A stretch of 64,000 nt of DNA, taken from positions 909,070,808-909,134,807 of the forward strand of contig CM066033.1 in the NCBI GenBank assembly GCA_033557465.1, in the 5' to 3' direction. Both the position numbers and the translations under genes were made by a program. The notes beneath the pieces are model-generated. The model was not told the origin of the DNA. It did not search any database and saw only the letters and a program-made list of their open reading frames with translations. This document shows positions 42,301 to 52,996 of the stretch, piece after piece; the first letter of the stretch is position 1; the number at the start of each line of letters is the position of its first letter. The stretch is from Ichthyophis bannanicus (lineage: Eukaryota; Chordata; Amphibia; Gymnophiona; Ichthyophiidae).

Positions 42301-42930
42301 TCTTCTTCCTCTTATTTTTTAAGTTGCTGTTTCCTTCAGTACTGCTTGCCTCCATATTTAGTGCCTCTGACTAGTCTAGTTTCTTCTTGCTTCTTGTCTA
42401 TCAACCATGTTTTTGTCTATATGTGAGCTTCTCTCCAATGCAGCCTAGTACCTCTTCTTTTGGTCCCTCTCTCTTGTTGCTTTTTGCCTTTCACCTAATT
42501 TTACAGCTTTTACTCTTTATCAAATTGCAGTAGGTATCAAGTGCTAAAGTAGTAGAAATTGGTGGTCCTTTGCTTCTCTCAAGCCCTTCATTAGTTTGAC
42601 CACCTTCTCTCTTTCTCATACATCTGTAGCCAGGGCCCTCGCCCCCTGTCATGGAAACAGGATGTTATACCTTCAGATGACTGAAATTCCCTTCTACCTG
42701 GAGCTACAAGACCTGTATTCAGAGTTCTGGAAATAGGAGTAGCCAACACTGGAGGGTCTTCAACCAAAGGTTTGATTTCCCAACCAACTAGGATATTATC
42801 TCCCCTCCCCCCAGCCACACACAATGTCTCATCTTGTTCCCAGGGGCCCTATGACACAATTCTGTAGACATATTTCAACAGCAAAGTGAAACTTTACTGA
42901 ATAGCTGCTTCTTAAAAACAATGAAATGAA
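42301..42930. other. No gene recognised
   Basis: T-rich sequence to about 42600, then ordinary DNA. I see no conserved frame or repeat. Confidence 0.4.
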
Positions 42931-43042
42931 GGGGTATGTTTACTAAGCAGCGGTAGCGGCTTCCATACGATATCGGAAGTCAATGGGGCCGCGGCACCAA
43001 TATTACACAGGAGCCGCTACCGCTGCTTAGTAAACATACCCC
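42931..43042. mobile_element. Palindromic MITE-like element, copy 2
   Basis: A 112-bp palindrome with ends GGGGTATGTTTACTAAGCAG and its complement, and inner GGTAGCGGCTTCC arms around CGATATCGG-type text. It shares ends and centre with 18464-18563, so the two form a small family. Confidence 0.75.
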
Positions 43043-43210
43043 TAAGACAGTATATACAAAAAAAGAAGTAGTGTGACATTGCAAGAAAAGCAGTGGGTAA
43101 AGGACAGTGCAAACAACTGAGACACATAAAAAAAATAATCCAGCCTATTATTCAGTTCCCAGTGTGAGTAAAGTCCTTGCGAAAGAAAGCACAGTTACTT
43201 ACCTGTAACA

Positions 43211-43374
43211 GGTGATCTCTGGGAACAGCAGGAATTAGTCCTCACATATGGGTACGTCGGAACCGACGGAGCCTGCGCGGGAAAGCTCCCCAGCTTCCCA
43301 GAAAGGAAGCTTTTGGGGCCTCCCACTGCACATGCGCGCTGCCTTCCCGCCTTCCTGGCCAGCTCTCCTCAGTT
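43211..43374. repeat. DIRS-2 left inverted terminal repeat
   Basis: About 160 bp, complementary to 48644-48803. Shared text includes CACATATGGGTACGTCGG and GGAAGCTTTTGGGGCC. Confidence 0.9.
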
Positions 43375-43455
43375 CGAGTTTATAGCTGAGACAATAGAGA
43401 GAGGAAAGGAAGATAGATAGAAGATACAACTCCTAGGGGAGGTGGGTGGGTTGTG

Positions 43456-43553
43456 AGGACTAATTCCTGCTGTTCCCAGAGATCACCTGTTACAGGTAAG
43501 TAACTGTGCTATCTCCAGGAACAAGCAGGAATAAGTCCTCACATATGGGGACT
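43456..43553. repeat. DIRS-2 internal complementary region
   Basis: It joins the complement of the left genomic end (..TTACAGGTAAGTAACTGTGCT) to the complement of the right genomic end (ATCTCCAGGAACAAGCAGGA) without a gap. This is the expected circle junction of the element. Confidence 0.9.
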
Positions 43554-43647
43554 CCCTAGCTAAGATGCCTGGGAGATCACCTTCCAAGGGTTCGCCATCT
43601 TCCTATGGATCTCAGGCATCCATCCTGGGAAGGTGGGCAGGAGTTGT

Positions 43648-45105
43648 TCAAGTATGGAACAGGTGTTTGAGGACAGCCTGACCAAACAAGGCATCCCGGC
43701 GGGAGTCCTTGTCCAAACAGTAATGGGCTGTGAAGGTATGAACCGAGGCCCAGGTGGCGGCTCGACAGATCTGATCTATGGATACAGAGTGAAGATGAGC
43801 CATAGAAGTGGCCATGGCTCTCACATTGTGAGCTGTGACATGGCCTTCCAGAGAAATGTTTTTACTCTGGTAAGCAAAGGAAATACACTGAGCAATCCAA
43901 TTGGAAAGTGTACGTTTGAAGACTGGAAGTCCCAAATGAGAAGGATCAAAAGCCACAAAAAGTTGGGAAGACTTTCGATGTGGCTGAGTCCTGTTGAGGT
44001 AAAAGGCGAGAGCTCTTTTACAATCTAGAGTATGAAGGTTCCTCTCTGCACTGGATGCATGAGGAGCCGAGAAAAAAACAGGTAGATATACCTCTTGATT
44101 AAGATGAAAAGGCGAGACCACTTTGGGCATAAAGTGGGGATTCGTCCTAAGGACCACCTTATCATGATGAAACCTAGTATAAGGTGGATGAGCCACTAAG
44201 GCCTGTAGTTCACTGATGCGGCGAGCCGAAGTGACTGCAATAAGGAAAAGGACCTTCCAGGAAAGAAATTTCAAGGAGGTAGAAACCAACGGTTCAAAAG
44301 GTGGCTTCATAAGCTGACCTAGAACTAGGTTCAAATCCCATGCTACCGGAGGAGGTCGGATGGGAGGCTTAGTTAGAGTCAGGCCTCTCATGAACCTTGC
44401 AATAAGCGGATGAGAGGAGACAGGTTGTCCATTTATAGGTTTTAAGGATGCTGCAATAGCACTCAAATGGACTCTTACTGAATTTGTCTTAAGGCCTGCA
44501 TTAGAAAGATGCAGGAGATAGTCTAGTAGAGAATTCAAAGGAAGTGCTAGAGGGTCAAGACCCTGTTGAGCACACCAAATGGAAAAGCGTTTCCATTTGA
44601 AAGCATAGGAACGCCTCGTGGAGGGTTTCCTAGAGGCATGAAGGATATCTTTCACTGGTTGAGAAAGATTGAAGTCATGAAGGCTTAGGCCTTCAGTAAC
44701 CAAGCTCTGAGGTGTAGGGACTTGGGGTTTGGGTGCCACAAAGTACCCTCCTCCTGAGACAGAAGGTCTGGCGCAGCTCCCAGGTCCAGGGAGGGTCCCT
44801 GGGAGAGATGCAGAAGAAGAGGGAACCACACTTGGCGTGGCCAGCGTGGAGCTATGAGGATCATCGATCCGTGATCCCTCTGGAGTTTGAACAGAGTCTT
44901 GGGAATCAAAGGAATGGGTGGAAAGGCATATAGGAATTCCTGACCCCAATGCAGGAGAAAGGCGTCGTTGGCCTGAGCTCCCTGACACGGAGTCCTGGAA
45001 CAGAACCGGGGAAGTTTGGCATTCCACGGACTTGCAAAGAGGTCTATGTCCGGGGTTCCCCATTCCTGAAAGATTCTGCATATCTGGTCCATATGTAGGG
45101 ACCAT
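43648..45105 (-). CDS. DIRS-2 tyrosine recombinase, intact
   Basis: The frame encodes 485 residues. Residues 1-140 are a Ser/Pro-rich extension encoded over the RNase H/methyltransferase-like region in another frame. The core-binding domain (about 150-240) has ASRKPSTRRSYAFKWKRF. The catalytic domain has SARRISEL (293-300, first Arg), FHHDK (312-316), HNVR (426-429) and the nucleophile candidate Tyr462 in AHYCLD. The expected Arg, His-x-x-Arg and Tyr are all present. It overlaps the RT ORF by about 420 nt. The Met at 45105 is the first in the frame and may not be the true start if expression is by frameshift. Confidence 0.88.
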   Translation of the reverse strand: MVPTYGPDMQNLSGMGNPGHRPLCKSVECQTSPVLFQDSVSGSSGQRRLSPALGSGIPICLSTHSFDSQDSVQTPEGSRIDDPHSSTLATPSVVPSSSASLPGTLPGPGSCARPSVSGGGYFVAPKPQVPTPQSLVTEGLSLHDFNLSQPVKDILHASRKPSTRRSYAFKWKRFSIWCAQQGLDPLALPLNSLLDYLLHLSNAGLKTNSVRVHLSAIAASLKPINGQPVSSHPLIARFMRGLTLTKPPIRPPPVAWDLNLVLGQLMKPPFEPLVSTSLKFLSWKVLFLIAVTSARRISELQALVAHPPYTRFHHDKVVLRTNPHFMPKVVSPFHLNQEVYLPVFFSAPHASSAERNLHTLDCKRALAFYLNRTQPHRKSSQLFVAFDPSHLGLPVFKRTLSNWIAQCISFAYQSKNISLEGHVTAHNVRAMATSMAHLHSVSIDQICRAATWASVHTFTAHYCLDKDSRRDALFGQAVLKHLFHT

Positions 45106-46700
45106 TCGTGTGGAAGCAGAACTCGACTGAGTCTATCTGCCCGAGAGTTTTGAACCCCTGGAAGATAGACTGCCAGAAGATGAATTTGATGCTCTCTGGC
45201 GAAGGCCCATAATCTGAGAGCTTCGTTGCAGAGGAACAGAGAGCCTGTCCCTCCTTGTTTGTTTACGTAGAACATGGCCACCTGATTGTCTGTATGAACT
45301 AGGACGGTCAGGTTGACAAGGAGGGTATGGAAGACTTTGAGGGCAAAGAAGATTGCTCTCAGTTCCAGGAGGTTGATGTGAAGGGTGGTCTCTTGTGGAG
45401 ACCAAGTACCCTGAGTGGAGAGGTGTTGAAGATGGGCTCCCCACCCTGTTTGGGAGGCATCTGTTGTGAGGGTTGCTTGGGGCAACAAAGGTTGGAAGGG
45501 GGCCCCCAACAACAGATTTTTGGTGGATATCCACCATTGGAGGGACCAAAACAGACGTTTTGAGGTGAGTATTTGGTCGGAGAGCGCTCCTGATGCTTGA
45601 GTCCACTGGCTGGCCAAGGTCCATTGAGCTGCTCTCATATGAAGACGAGCGTAGGGCACCATGTGTACCGTGGAGGCCATGTGGCCCAGAAGACGCAGCA
45701 TTTCCCTGGCTGTCAAGTGACTGCTGGACTGAGCTTGGGAGGCCAAGCACACCAGACGGTGGCCCCCGACTTGAGGTAGGTAGGCCCTTGCAGTGGTGGT
45801 GTCCAACCGGGCCCCTATGAATTCCAGAGACTGAGTAGGGATGAGTTGAGACTTGGGAAGGTTTACTACCAGTCCCAGATACTGCAGAATGCGCCTTGTG
45901 CGGTCCAGGGAAATCTGGGCCTCTGATTGAGATGGAGCTCAGATGAGCCAGTCGTCCAGATATGGGAATACGAAAATTCCCAGGGCTCTTAGAAATGCGG
46001 CTACGACTGCCATGCATTTGGTGAACACTCTTGGAGCAGAGGCTAGACCGAAGGGAAGTACTCTGTACTGGAAATGTTTTCCCTGGAACAGAAATCGAAG
46101 ATATTTTCTGTGTGATGGATGGATGAGTATATGTGTGTACGCATCCTTGAGATCTAGAGGACAAAGCCAATCCTGACTCTGAAGGTATGGAAGGAGAATG
46201 CCCAGAGAAAGCATTTTGAATTTCTCCTTGTATAGAAATTTGTTCAATTCTCTCAGATCTAGGATAGGTCTGAATCCCCCTGTCTTCCTTGGTATGAGAA
46301 AATAAGGGGAGTAGAAACCTGACCCTTGCTGAAGAAGAGGAACCTCTTCTATTGCCCTTTGGGCAAGGAGGGAAGACACTTCCTGAACCAACAGGTCCAT
46401 GAGAGATGGGGGAGAATTGAAGTGCCTCACCATGGTATGTGGAGGAAGGCTGGAAAAATGAAGTTTGTAGCCTTCTCTGATGATAGAGAGGGTCCATTGC
46501 TCTGATGTAATTTGCCCCCATCTGGGATCAAAGTGAGCTAACCTTCCGGGAATGGTGAGGGGCTCTGGTTGTTCTAGAGCCAGAAAGGTTAAGTTCTCTA
46601 GGGGCAAGTCAAAACCCCTGAGGGGGTTGAGCCTGCTGAGGAGTGGCAGATGCTGCAGGCTTTGACCTTGCCTGTTTAGGTTGCTGACGCTTAGCAGCAA
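44685..46700 (-). pseudogene. DIRS-2 RT/RNase H/methyltransferase-like ORF with one TGA
   Basis: One frame, 671 codons, with a single internal stop TGA at 45939-45941. RT: SPYFLIPRKTGGFRPILDLR (131-150), PLDLKDAYTH (motif A, 181-190), YRVLPFGLASAPRVF (motif B region), VFPYLDDWLI (motif C, 244-253). The stop follows directly; DIRS-1 has a CGA Arg codon there, so a CpG transition is likely. After it come RNase H blocks TTDASQTGWGAHL, HINLLELRAI, HTDNQVAMF and SRADRLSR. The methyltransferase-like tail follows (IDLFASPWNAK, YAFPPIPLIP, IAPRWPRQVWFP). It overlaps gag by 92 nt. Confidence 0.88.
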
Positions 46701-48432
46701 AGCGAGGCTGAGAAGATTGTTGGCCAGTATTTGTGGAAAATCTGGCCTTCTTATAGTAAGGCCTCTTGAAAGACTTTTTCTTGGCAGGAGTAGAGGTAGA
46801 CTTAGAAAGTCTATCTAAGGTAGCATTTTCTGCGTCCATTTGAGTGGCTTTAATTTGCCAGTCTTTACCAAATAAGTTCTCACCTGTACAGGGCAGATTC
46901 CGTAAGCCATCCAGGACCCAGGGTTCTAGGTCAGAGGCCTGGAGCCAAGCAAGTCGTCGGGCTGCAATGGCAATGCCCAAAGCTCTACCGGCACCCTCAA
47001 AGGAATCAAAGGCTGCTCTGTTGGAGAACTTAGAAACATCTAGAAGCTGTTTCACCAGAGAAATGAACTCCTCCTTTCTATCCTCAGGGATAAAGGGGGC
47101 AAAATGCCGTACCTTCAGGGCAAGTTCCCTTAGAAACATGCCCATATACAGACTATATGAATTAATCCTGGCTATAAGCATACTAGCCTGGAAGATTTTC
47201 CTACCAAAAGAGTATAGGGTCTTACATTCTCGTCCTGGAGGGGTAGAAGAGTGCCTTTTGGTACTCTTAATCTTTTTCAGTGCAGACTTCACCACAATGG
47301 AATGGTGAGGCAGCTGAGTCTTTTGAAAACCAGGAGAAGGAGGGACCCGGTACATGGTGTCCAACCTACGGGAATGAGGAGACAACGTAAGAGGAGTCTC
47401 CCATAAGTCCATCAAGTGTTCTTGAAGGATTTCATGGATAGGCAGGGTGACTGCCTCTTTAGGAACCTTAGGGTATCCTAAAATATCCAATTTCTTTGAT
47501 CTAGGTTCTTTTTCAGAGGATGTAGTAATAGAAAGTCCTTTAGCTACTTCTATAATGAAGTCTTGAAAGGACAAATCCTCTGGTGGAGACATTCTCCTCT
47601 TTGGGGAAGAAGGCTCTTCAGGAAGAACAAGAGACAGCTCATCAGAGTCAGCAGAGGAGTCAAAATCCTCAGAAGAATCAGAGTATCCTCTATTTGCTTC
47701 CAACGCACGATACGCATACTGCTCGGTATCGACATCAGGCGTACCGGGTATGGGATCGATATTGGGCGAAAACCCGGATCCGGCATGCGGAACCGATCTG
47801 CGTTTGGAAGACGAGGGTCTCGGTTCCGGTATGGGGGACGGTACCGGAACCGGACCCGGAACCGCTGGATGCGGTACCGAGGGCGTCGCAGCTTTAATGA
47901 AAGCCAGAATGGCCTGCTGCATGGTCTGAACAGTATTGTCCATAGACGCCACTGCTGCCTGGATGTCGGTACCGGCATGGGCCGGTACCCCAGAGCAGTC
48001 TAACAGGTGATCAGTCGAGGCCGTGCCATCGATGTCAACCTGTAACCCCATAGATGGAGCTTTGGAAGCCAGAGCTTCCCGCCGGGGTTGTTTGGCTGGG
48101 GCAGGGTCCTCTGACTCAAGATTGAGGGCCTCTCGATACTTTGAAGGAGATTTGCCTTTTGAGGATCTGCCCGAAGAAGGTTTGGTTACCTGAGATCCAT
48201 CCGGAGAGGAAGACCTGGATGACTGTGATGCTGGATTATCTGAAGCAAACAGTACATGGAATTTGTTGGCCCGGTTCTGCAAACCACGTTTAGACATCTG
48301 GGAGCAGGATGGGCAGTCCGGAATGGAGTGGTCAGGCCCCAAACATTTAAGACACCAGTCATGGGTGTCTGTAACAGAAATAATAGCACTACACTTGGTA
48401 CACTTCTTGAAACCAGGGGCTGGTTTCTCCAT
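46609..48432 (-). CDS. DIRS-2 gag-like protein, intact
   Basis: 607 residues, presumed nucleocapsid-type protein of the element. Near the N-terminus is a Cys/His cluster: C11, C14, C27, C30, H35, C40, C43 (text CTKC, WCLKC, GPDH, CPSC), which should bind zinc. Residues 60-110 are Ser/Lys-rich. A Pro-rich stretch at about 200-240 and acidic Ser/Asp-rich segments at about 250-275 follow. The middle (about 290-520) contains the conserved PPEDLSFQDFI, PHHSIVVKSALKKIKS, GRECKTLYSFGRKIFQASM and NRAAFDSFEGAGRALG blocks shared with DIRS-1 and DIRS-3. The tail is Lys/Gln/Pro-rich. No structural homologue was recognised. Confidence 0.8.
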   Translation of the reverse strand: MEKPAPGFKKCTKCSAIISVTDTHDWCLKCLGPDHSIPDCPSCSQMSKRGLQNRANKFHVLFASDNPASQSSRSSSPDGSQVTKPSSGRSSKGKSPSKYREALNLESEDPAPAKQPRREALASKAPSMGLQVDIDGTASTDHLLDCSGVPAHAGTDIQAAVASMDNTVQTMQQAILAFIKAATPSVPHPAVPGPVPVPSPIPEPRPSSSKRRSVPHAGSGFSPNIDPIPGTPDVDTEQYAYRALEANRGYSDSSEDFDSSADSDELSLVLPEEPSSPKRRMSPPEDLSFQDFIIEVAKGLSITTSSEKEPRSKKLDILGYPKVPKEAVTLPIHEILQEHLMDLWETPLTLSPHSRRLDTMYRVPPSPGFQKTQLPHHSIVVKSALKKIKSTKRHSSTPPGRECKTLYSFGRKIFQASMLIARINSYSLYMGMFLRELALKVRHFAPFIPEDRKEEFISLVKQLLDVSKFSNRAAFDSFEGAGRALGIAIAARRLAWLQASDLEPWVLDGLRNLPCTGENLFGKDWQIKATQMDAENATLDRLSKSTSTPAKKKSFKRPYYKKARFSTNTGQQSSQPRFAAKRQQPKQARSKPAASATPQQAQPPQGF

Positions 48433-48643
48433 GAGGAGAATTTGTGTAGGCCTGAGGCCTAACCGAAGTCACCAAGTTGCTAAAATAAAAGTTGGGGGTT
48501 TTTTTGAAAGAAAAGAAAAGAGAGACCAGCGGTACCAGTTTCGGTATGGGGAAGGCAGGTACGCGGTCTAAAGAAACAAACTAAAATAAGAATTTCTTCA
48601 GCGGTGACAGGAACACGACCTGCTGGCTCCGCGGAAAAAGAGA

Positions 48644-48803
48644 AACTGAGGAGAGCTGGTCAGGAAGGCGGAAAGGCAGCGCGCATGTGCAGTGGGAGGC
48701 CCCAAAAGCTTCCTTTCTGGGAAGCTGGGGAGCTTTCTCGCGCAGGCTCCGTCGGTTCCGACGTACCCATATGTGAGGACTTATTCCTGCTTGTTCCTGG
48801 AGA
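48644..48803. repeat. DIRS-2 right inverted terminal repeat
   Basis: Inverted partner of 43211-43374, ending CTTGTTCCTGGAGATA. Confidence 0.9.
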
Positions 48804-48805
48804 TA

Positions 48806-49020
48806 GTTAATTTATTTATTTGTTACATTTTTCTATACCGCCCCTTCCAGAGATCAGGGGTGGGTTACATATAGCTAACATTTTACATAGAACAGTTGTT
48901 TTTAGAACTATTTACATAAAAACTTGCAACACTTAACAACTTAACATATTATTTAGAACTATGTACATGCTGTTTAAAGGCGAATGTTGCCTGTACTTTG
49001 GGTTGGGGTATGCGTTTAGG
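48806..49020 (-). mobile_element. L2-like LINE 3' UTR fragment
   Basis: It starts with AATTTATTTATTTG tail text and has the stem-loop CCGCCCCT / AGGGGTGG (48838-48863, one mismatch). DIRS-2 ends exactly at the tail. Confidence 0.7.
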
Positions 49021-49301
49021 GTTTCTGTGAGTTCTTGGAGGTGTTTTGTGTTGTGAGAAAGTTAATTTCCTTCTCAGTCCGTTGGTGTGCACGTGTAACA
49101 GATGGATCCAACATTAGGACTTGCACCGTCTTACAAAAATCCTCTTGACAGCACAGTAGTCCAGCCCAGAACAGCTGTGATTTAATTCCACAAACACTGT
49201 CAGTCTTTGATTTTTTTTCCCCAATGCCTAGGAGGGCTGAATATTAACAGTGTTGGAGAAACAAACCTCCTGGTCTTTATCATATTGTCTTTAGAAGCAG
49301 A

Positions 49302-49480
49302 GTGGAGGAGTAGTCTCATTGTTAGAGTAGTGGACTAGGAACCAGGGCTGCCAGCGTTCAAATGCTGCTGCTCCTTCTTGTGGCGTCAGCAGGTCACTTA
49401 AACTTCCACTGCCTCAGGTACAAAGCTTAGATTGTAAGCTCTCCAGAGACAGAGAAATAACCACAGTACCTGCATATAAC
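49302..49480 (+). mobile_element. tRNA-derived SINE
   Basis: Head GTGGAGGAGTAGTCTCATTG and box B-like GCGTTCAAATGCTGC, followed by CAGGTCACTTAAACTTCCAC. A diverged member of the 13063 and 16814 family. Confidence 0.7.
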
Positions 49481-51250
49481 TCGCCTTAAAGTACTACAGA
49501 TGAACTCTGAACACTTATCCAATAGGATAAAGATGGGAAAAGGAATCCTTCCTCTCTGCCTACTGATCTAGTATCCAGCAGTTATCAGCACTTCCCCTCC
49601 TCTCCCTAAAAAGCAGCAGTAGATTTCAACCAGGGAAAGGCAGGATTTCCTGTTCCTTCCTTCTAAGCCTTGGACAACCAGACGTCCTCTTGTAGACAGT
49701 ACTTATATGACATTGCCTTGAGCAGCAGCACCATCCAGTGTGTCTACTAAATTACTACACTGTAGTCTGGCAATGATTTAACATTTTTCCAGAACAGAAA
49801 AGTAGAATTTCTGTTCAATTACATCATGCTGAGATGAGACTCTTCTAAGAGGAAAAAAAATCAAAATCATTTATAAATCATTTCCAAAATCAGAGCTCTG
49901 TCCTTTGTCAGCCAGGTATTGTACCATGAGGAAGGAGTGAGCAGCTTGTCCTGGGGGATAAGGCAACTGCTTGTGGCCAGCCCCAGCATAGGAGTATCAG
50001 GAGAGAACAGGGAAACAGGGGAGGTTTTCTTGGCACAGGCCTACATCTTGAACTCCTGACTGTGCAAAATACCAGGGCTCTCCTTGGTTCATCAGGAGAG
50101 AGGTCCTGCCTATGTAAGGTATAAAGAGAGCTACCTACTGCATGGGAAACAGGTACCAAGAAAAACATCTCACCCACCAAGATTCATCACAAGCACAAGT
50201 GCCTGCAATGCAGAACTAGGGATCTGCATCTATAGAAGCCATAAGCTCTAAAGAGGAGCTGTAAATACTTATCAGAAACCTGTGAAACCTGAGTGAGGAA
50301 TGAATCCAGGGCAGTATCAGGGACCTGCACCTGCAAAACTACAAGATTCAGGTACTCTGAGAGAGATTTCTAGAGGAAGAGAAAAGTTCCCACTCTGTGA
50401 TAACCTCGGGGAATAAGAAAAAGATGAAAAGTGAAGCTTGGAACAAACTCCCAATATTAGAGGAGTACTAAGAGTAAATATGATTATTTAACAGAGTAAG
50501 AGATGAAAGAGCTCAAACCTGTGCATAATATGTATTCTGAAAAGAGCCAACTGTGAAACAGTTTGTTTTTTTCTATATCTGCCAGATGTATTTTTGATAT
50601 TTGTTTAATGACTCTAATTTTTGAGTAAACCCTTGGTTCAGAACAGAAAATTTAGATTGGACTCACTTATTTTGAGAAAGGTAGAGGTGTGCATAGTTTA
50701 AATGCCAAGGCCTCCCAGTGGAAACTGGCCCCATTCAGTGAACCCTGTAATGAAACTCCAAGAGTATAGAGTGAAAAACTAACACTCCTGGATTAGTGTG
50801 ATCACTGTGTGCATACAGTGATAAGGACCACTATAGGGACTATACACAGGCAGAGAGGTTACACTCCATATTCTTTCTGCAGGGCTGCTCTCTGCCTTTG
50901 TCTTTTCTCCTTTTTGTGTAAGGATCCGACTGATGATGCAGTTTCCTTTGTGGCTACGAAGATCTTCTCTTCCAGGAAGAAAACTTCAATTCATCTCAGC
51001 AGGGATACTGTCCTGACTGGAAGAAGGTTTTAACCTTTGAAAGCTAATAAAAAAAATACATGAAGTTAGTCCAATAAGATTCATTTTTTTTTCTTTCATT
51101 TATCAAACAGAGCAGATAGAAATCCATCATTGAAGGTAAATCATTAAAAAGCTCAGTGAAGACTGTTCCTAAAGACTGTATATTAGAACTTGGATGCCTT
51201 TCTGTCCAAGAAGTACTTGCTTTTTTATTTATATGGAGGCATATTCCATA
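49481..51250. other. No gene recognised
   Basis: About 1.8 kb of ordinary composition. Short open frames (for example near 49908-50180 minus) have no domain signature. I see no repeat family I can name. Confidence 0.5.
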
Positions 51251-51252
51251 GT

Positions 51253-51754
51253 GTGCGTCCATGCCTCTGTACGTCCGGACGCACAGGGGCAGACCCGATT
51301 CCGATCACGCAGGGGCTAGATGTGCCCCACAGGATCAATATCGGGTCTAGGATCTGTATGTGCAGGCCGGTCCTTTTTTAGATTGGCCTGCACATACTGA
51401 GGCAAGCCTGGCTAACTCAGTCAGGAGCCACGATCCCTGGTCACCGACCACTCTGTCCTTTCTCCACAGTCCATGTTCTGGCCTCCCATGGCCAGGGTCA
51501 GGCTGTGGAGAATCTCCTGCACCCCTCACCTGTTTGATGCTGGCCGGGCTTCCTGACCCCGACGTCTCCGAGGTGGAATAAGTCCCCCATCCACTCTGCT
51601 GACCCCGGACATACAGGGCCAACCTTAGAATCGGCCCTATATGTCCGGGGCCATGGACCACCCACTGCCTGCCTTAACTCTGCCTCCGCAATGCCCCCCT
51701 GTCTAAGCCTCCCCATACAGACTCCTTGTTTGTATGGGGAGGCTTTAGACAGGG
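51253..51754. repeat. Cluster of four hairpins
   Basis: A: GTGCGTCC at 51253-51260 with 51277-51284. B: GTATGTGCAGGCC at 51356-51368 with 51385-51397. C: 18-base arms at 51603-51620 and 51633-51650, one mismatch (CCCCGGACATACAGGGCC). D: about 23-base arms at 51697-51719 and 51731-51754 with one extra T. Spacers are 11-16 bases in every case. No known element was recognised. Confidence 0.85.
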
Positions 51755-51829
51755 CCGGCAAGGGGTGTATAGTTGGGATGGACACCTCAGGGAGTCATTA
51801 GCGGGATGGGAACAGCTGGGGATGTTGAA

Positions 51830-52075
51830 AAACAGTGGGCAAGGAGTGATACACAGAAATTTTTCTTTACGGAAAGAGTGGTGGATCCATGGAATAGTCT
51901 CCCAGTGGAGGTGGTAGAGATGAGGACAGTATCTGAATTCAAAAAAGCATGGGACAAACACAGAGGATCGCTAAAGGAAAAAAGGGGACTAATGTAGTTG
52001 TTTCTTTGGTAGGACAGACTAGATAGGCCATGTGGTCTTTTTCTGTCATTATTTTTCTGTTTCTATGTTATTTGC
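51830..52075 (+). mobile_element. CR1 LINE 3' fragment
   Basis: It encodes KFFFTERVVDPWNSLPVEVV and EFKKAWDKHRGSLKEK, and ends with the CR1 tail TTTTCTGTTTCTATGTTA. It is close to the 3' end of the copy at 3952-5182. Confidence 0.85.
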
Positions 52076-52708
52076 AGGCCAGAATAGACCCGATATGGTT
52101 TAATTTCCAAAAGCAATAGCTCTGCAAGTCCAACACGCAATACAGACTAAGGTGGTAATTTTAGAAAGTTGGGCATATAGATGTCCCCTGCATGATCCTG
52201 TCCAAGTCACAGGGGTGTGTGGTGGAATCGTGGCCTGGGCATTGCTATGGAGATGCACATCATCATCTAATCTCAGAATGGCCCAAGCATGTCTGACTCT
52301 AGCTTTTGTTACATCCATGTCTATACCTGCTCCTGACCATGAATAAGTTGCAAAATAATGCTTGTTTCATGGCAGCAATACTTCCAGGGAGATGAGTGAA
52401 ATATGCTATCACCACCACAGTCAAAAAAACCCTGCATGTTATTTGACAATCCATTCATTGTGCTGGTCTTCCACTGTACGTCTGCCAATCTGAAATGGCC
52501 TGCTGGGAGGTGCATGTATTATAGCTTGGGTGTCCCCATTCTGAAATATTTCAGCCAACACATCTGTGTACCCCTTTCTGCAGCCGTGCATTTTGGGGAC
52601 ATCTACCTTTCTAAAATGGAAAAAGCGCACTTTTTTGGCCTTGCTATATGCGTGTGCCCATTTCCAGAATTGGTTGTGGGGACATGCAACCTTGTGGTAG
52701 AGATGGTG
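52076..52708. other. No gene recognised
   Basis: Nothing identifiable. Open frames are short and lack signatures. Confidence 0.5.
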
Positions 52709-52996
52709 TGATTTATTTATTTATTTACATTCTCTTATACCACGCTATTCTGCATCAGTGCGGTTTACATTAAACAAACTGAAATTACATTGAACAGGGC
52801 ATTATAACTTGGAGATAACTATTTTACAGGGAACATGGGCTATGGAGGGTTAAGTGGCTTGCCCAAGACCACAAGGAGCACCTGTGGGACTAGAAACCCC
52901 AGTCCTTCTGGCCCAAGGTTGCTGTCCTCTAGTGGGATTTGAACCCCCGACCTTCCGGCCTGAAGTACCTTGCCCCAACCACTAGGCCACTCCTCA
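52709..52996 (-). mobile_element. SINE with L2-type 3' tail
   Basis: At the left is the ATTTATTTATTTA tail and the L2-type stem-loop region (52740-52763). At the right is the tRNA-like head, inverted (..CCAACCACTAGGCCACTCCTC), with box B text GGGATTTGAACCCCC. It is the undisturbed sister of 41704-42035. Confidence 0.85.

Larger units (their letters stand above)
43189..48805 (-). mobile_element. DIRS retrotransposon DIRS-2 (nearly intact)
   Basis: A full-length minus-strand DIRS element, 5.6 kb. It has ITRs at 43211-43374 and 48644-48803 and an internal complementary region at 43456-43553. It also has an intact gag-like ORF, an RT/RNase H ORF with one TGA, and an intact recombinase ORF. There is no target duplication. 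The right end joins an L2 3' tail at 48806. It is the same family as DIRS-1 but much younger. Confidence 0.92.

Noticed and set aside
45133..46521. 462-codon open frame on the minus strand inside DIRS-2
   Set aside because: It is an out-of-frame shadow of the RT ORF. The real RT motifs lie in the neighbouring frame.
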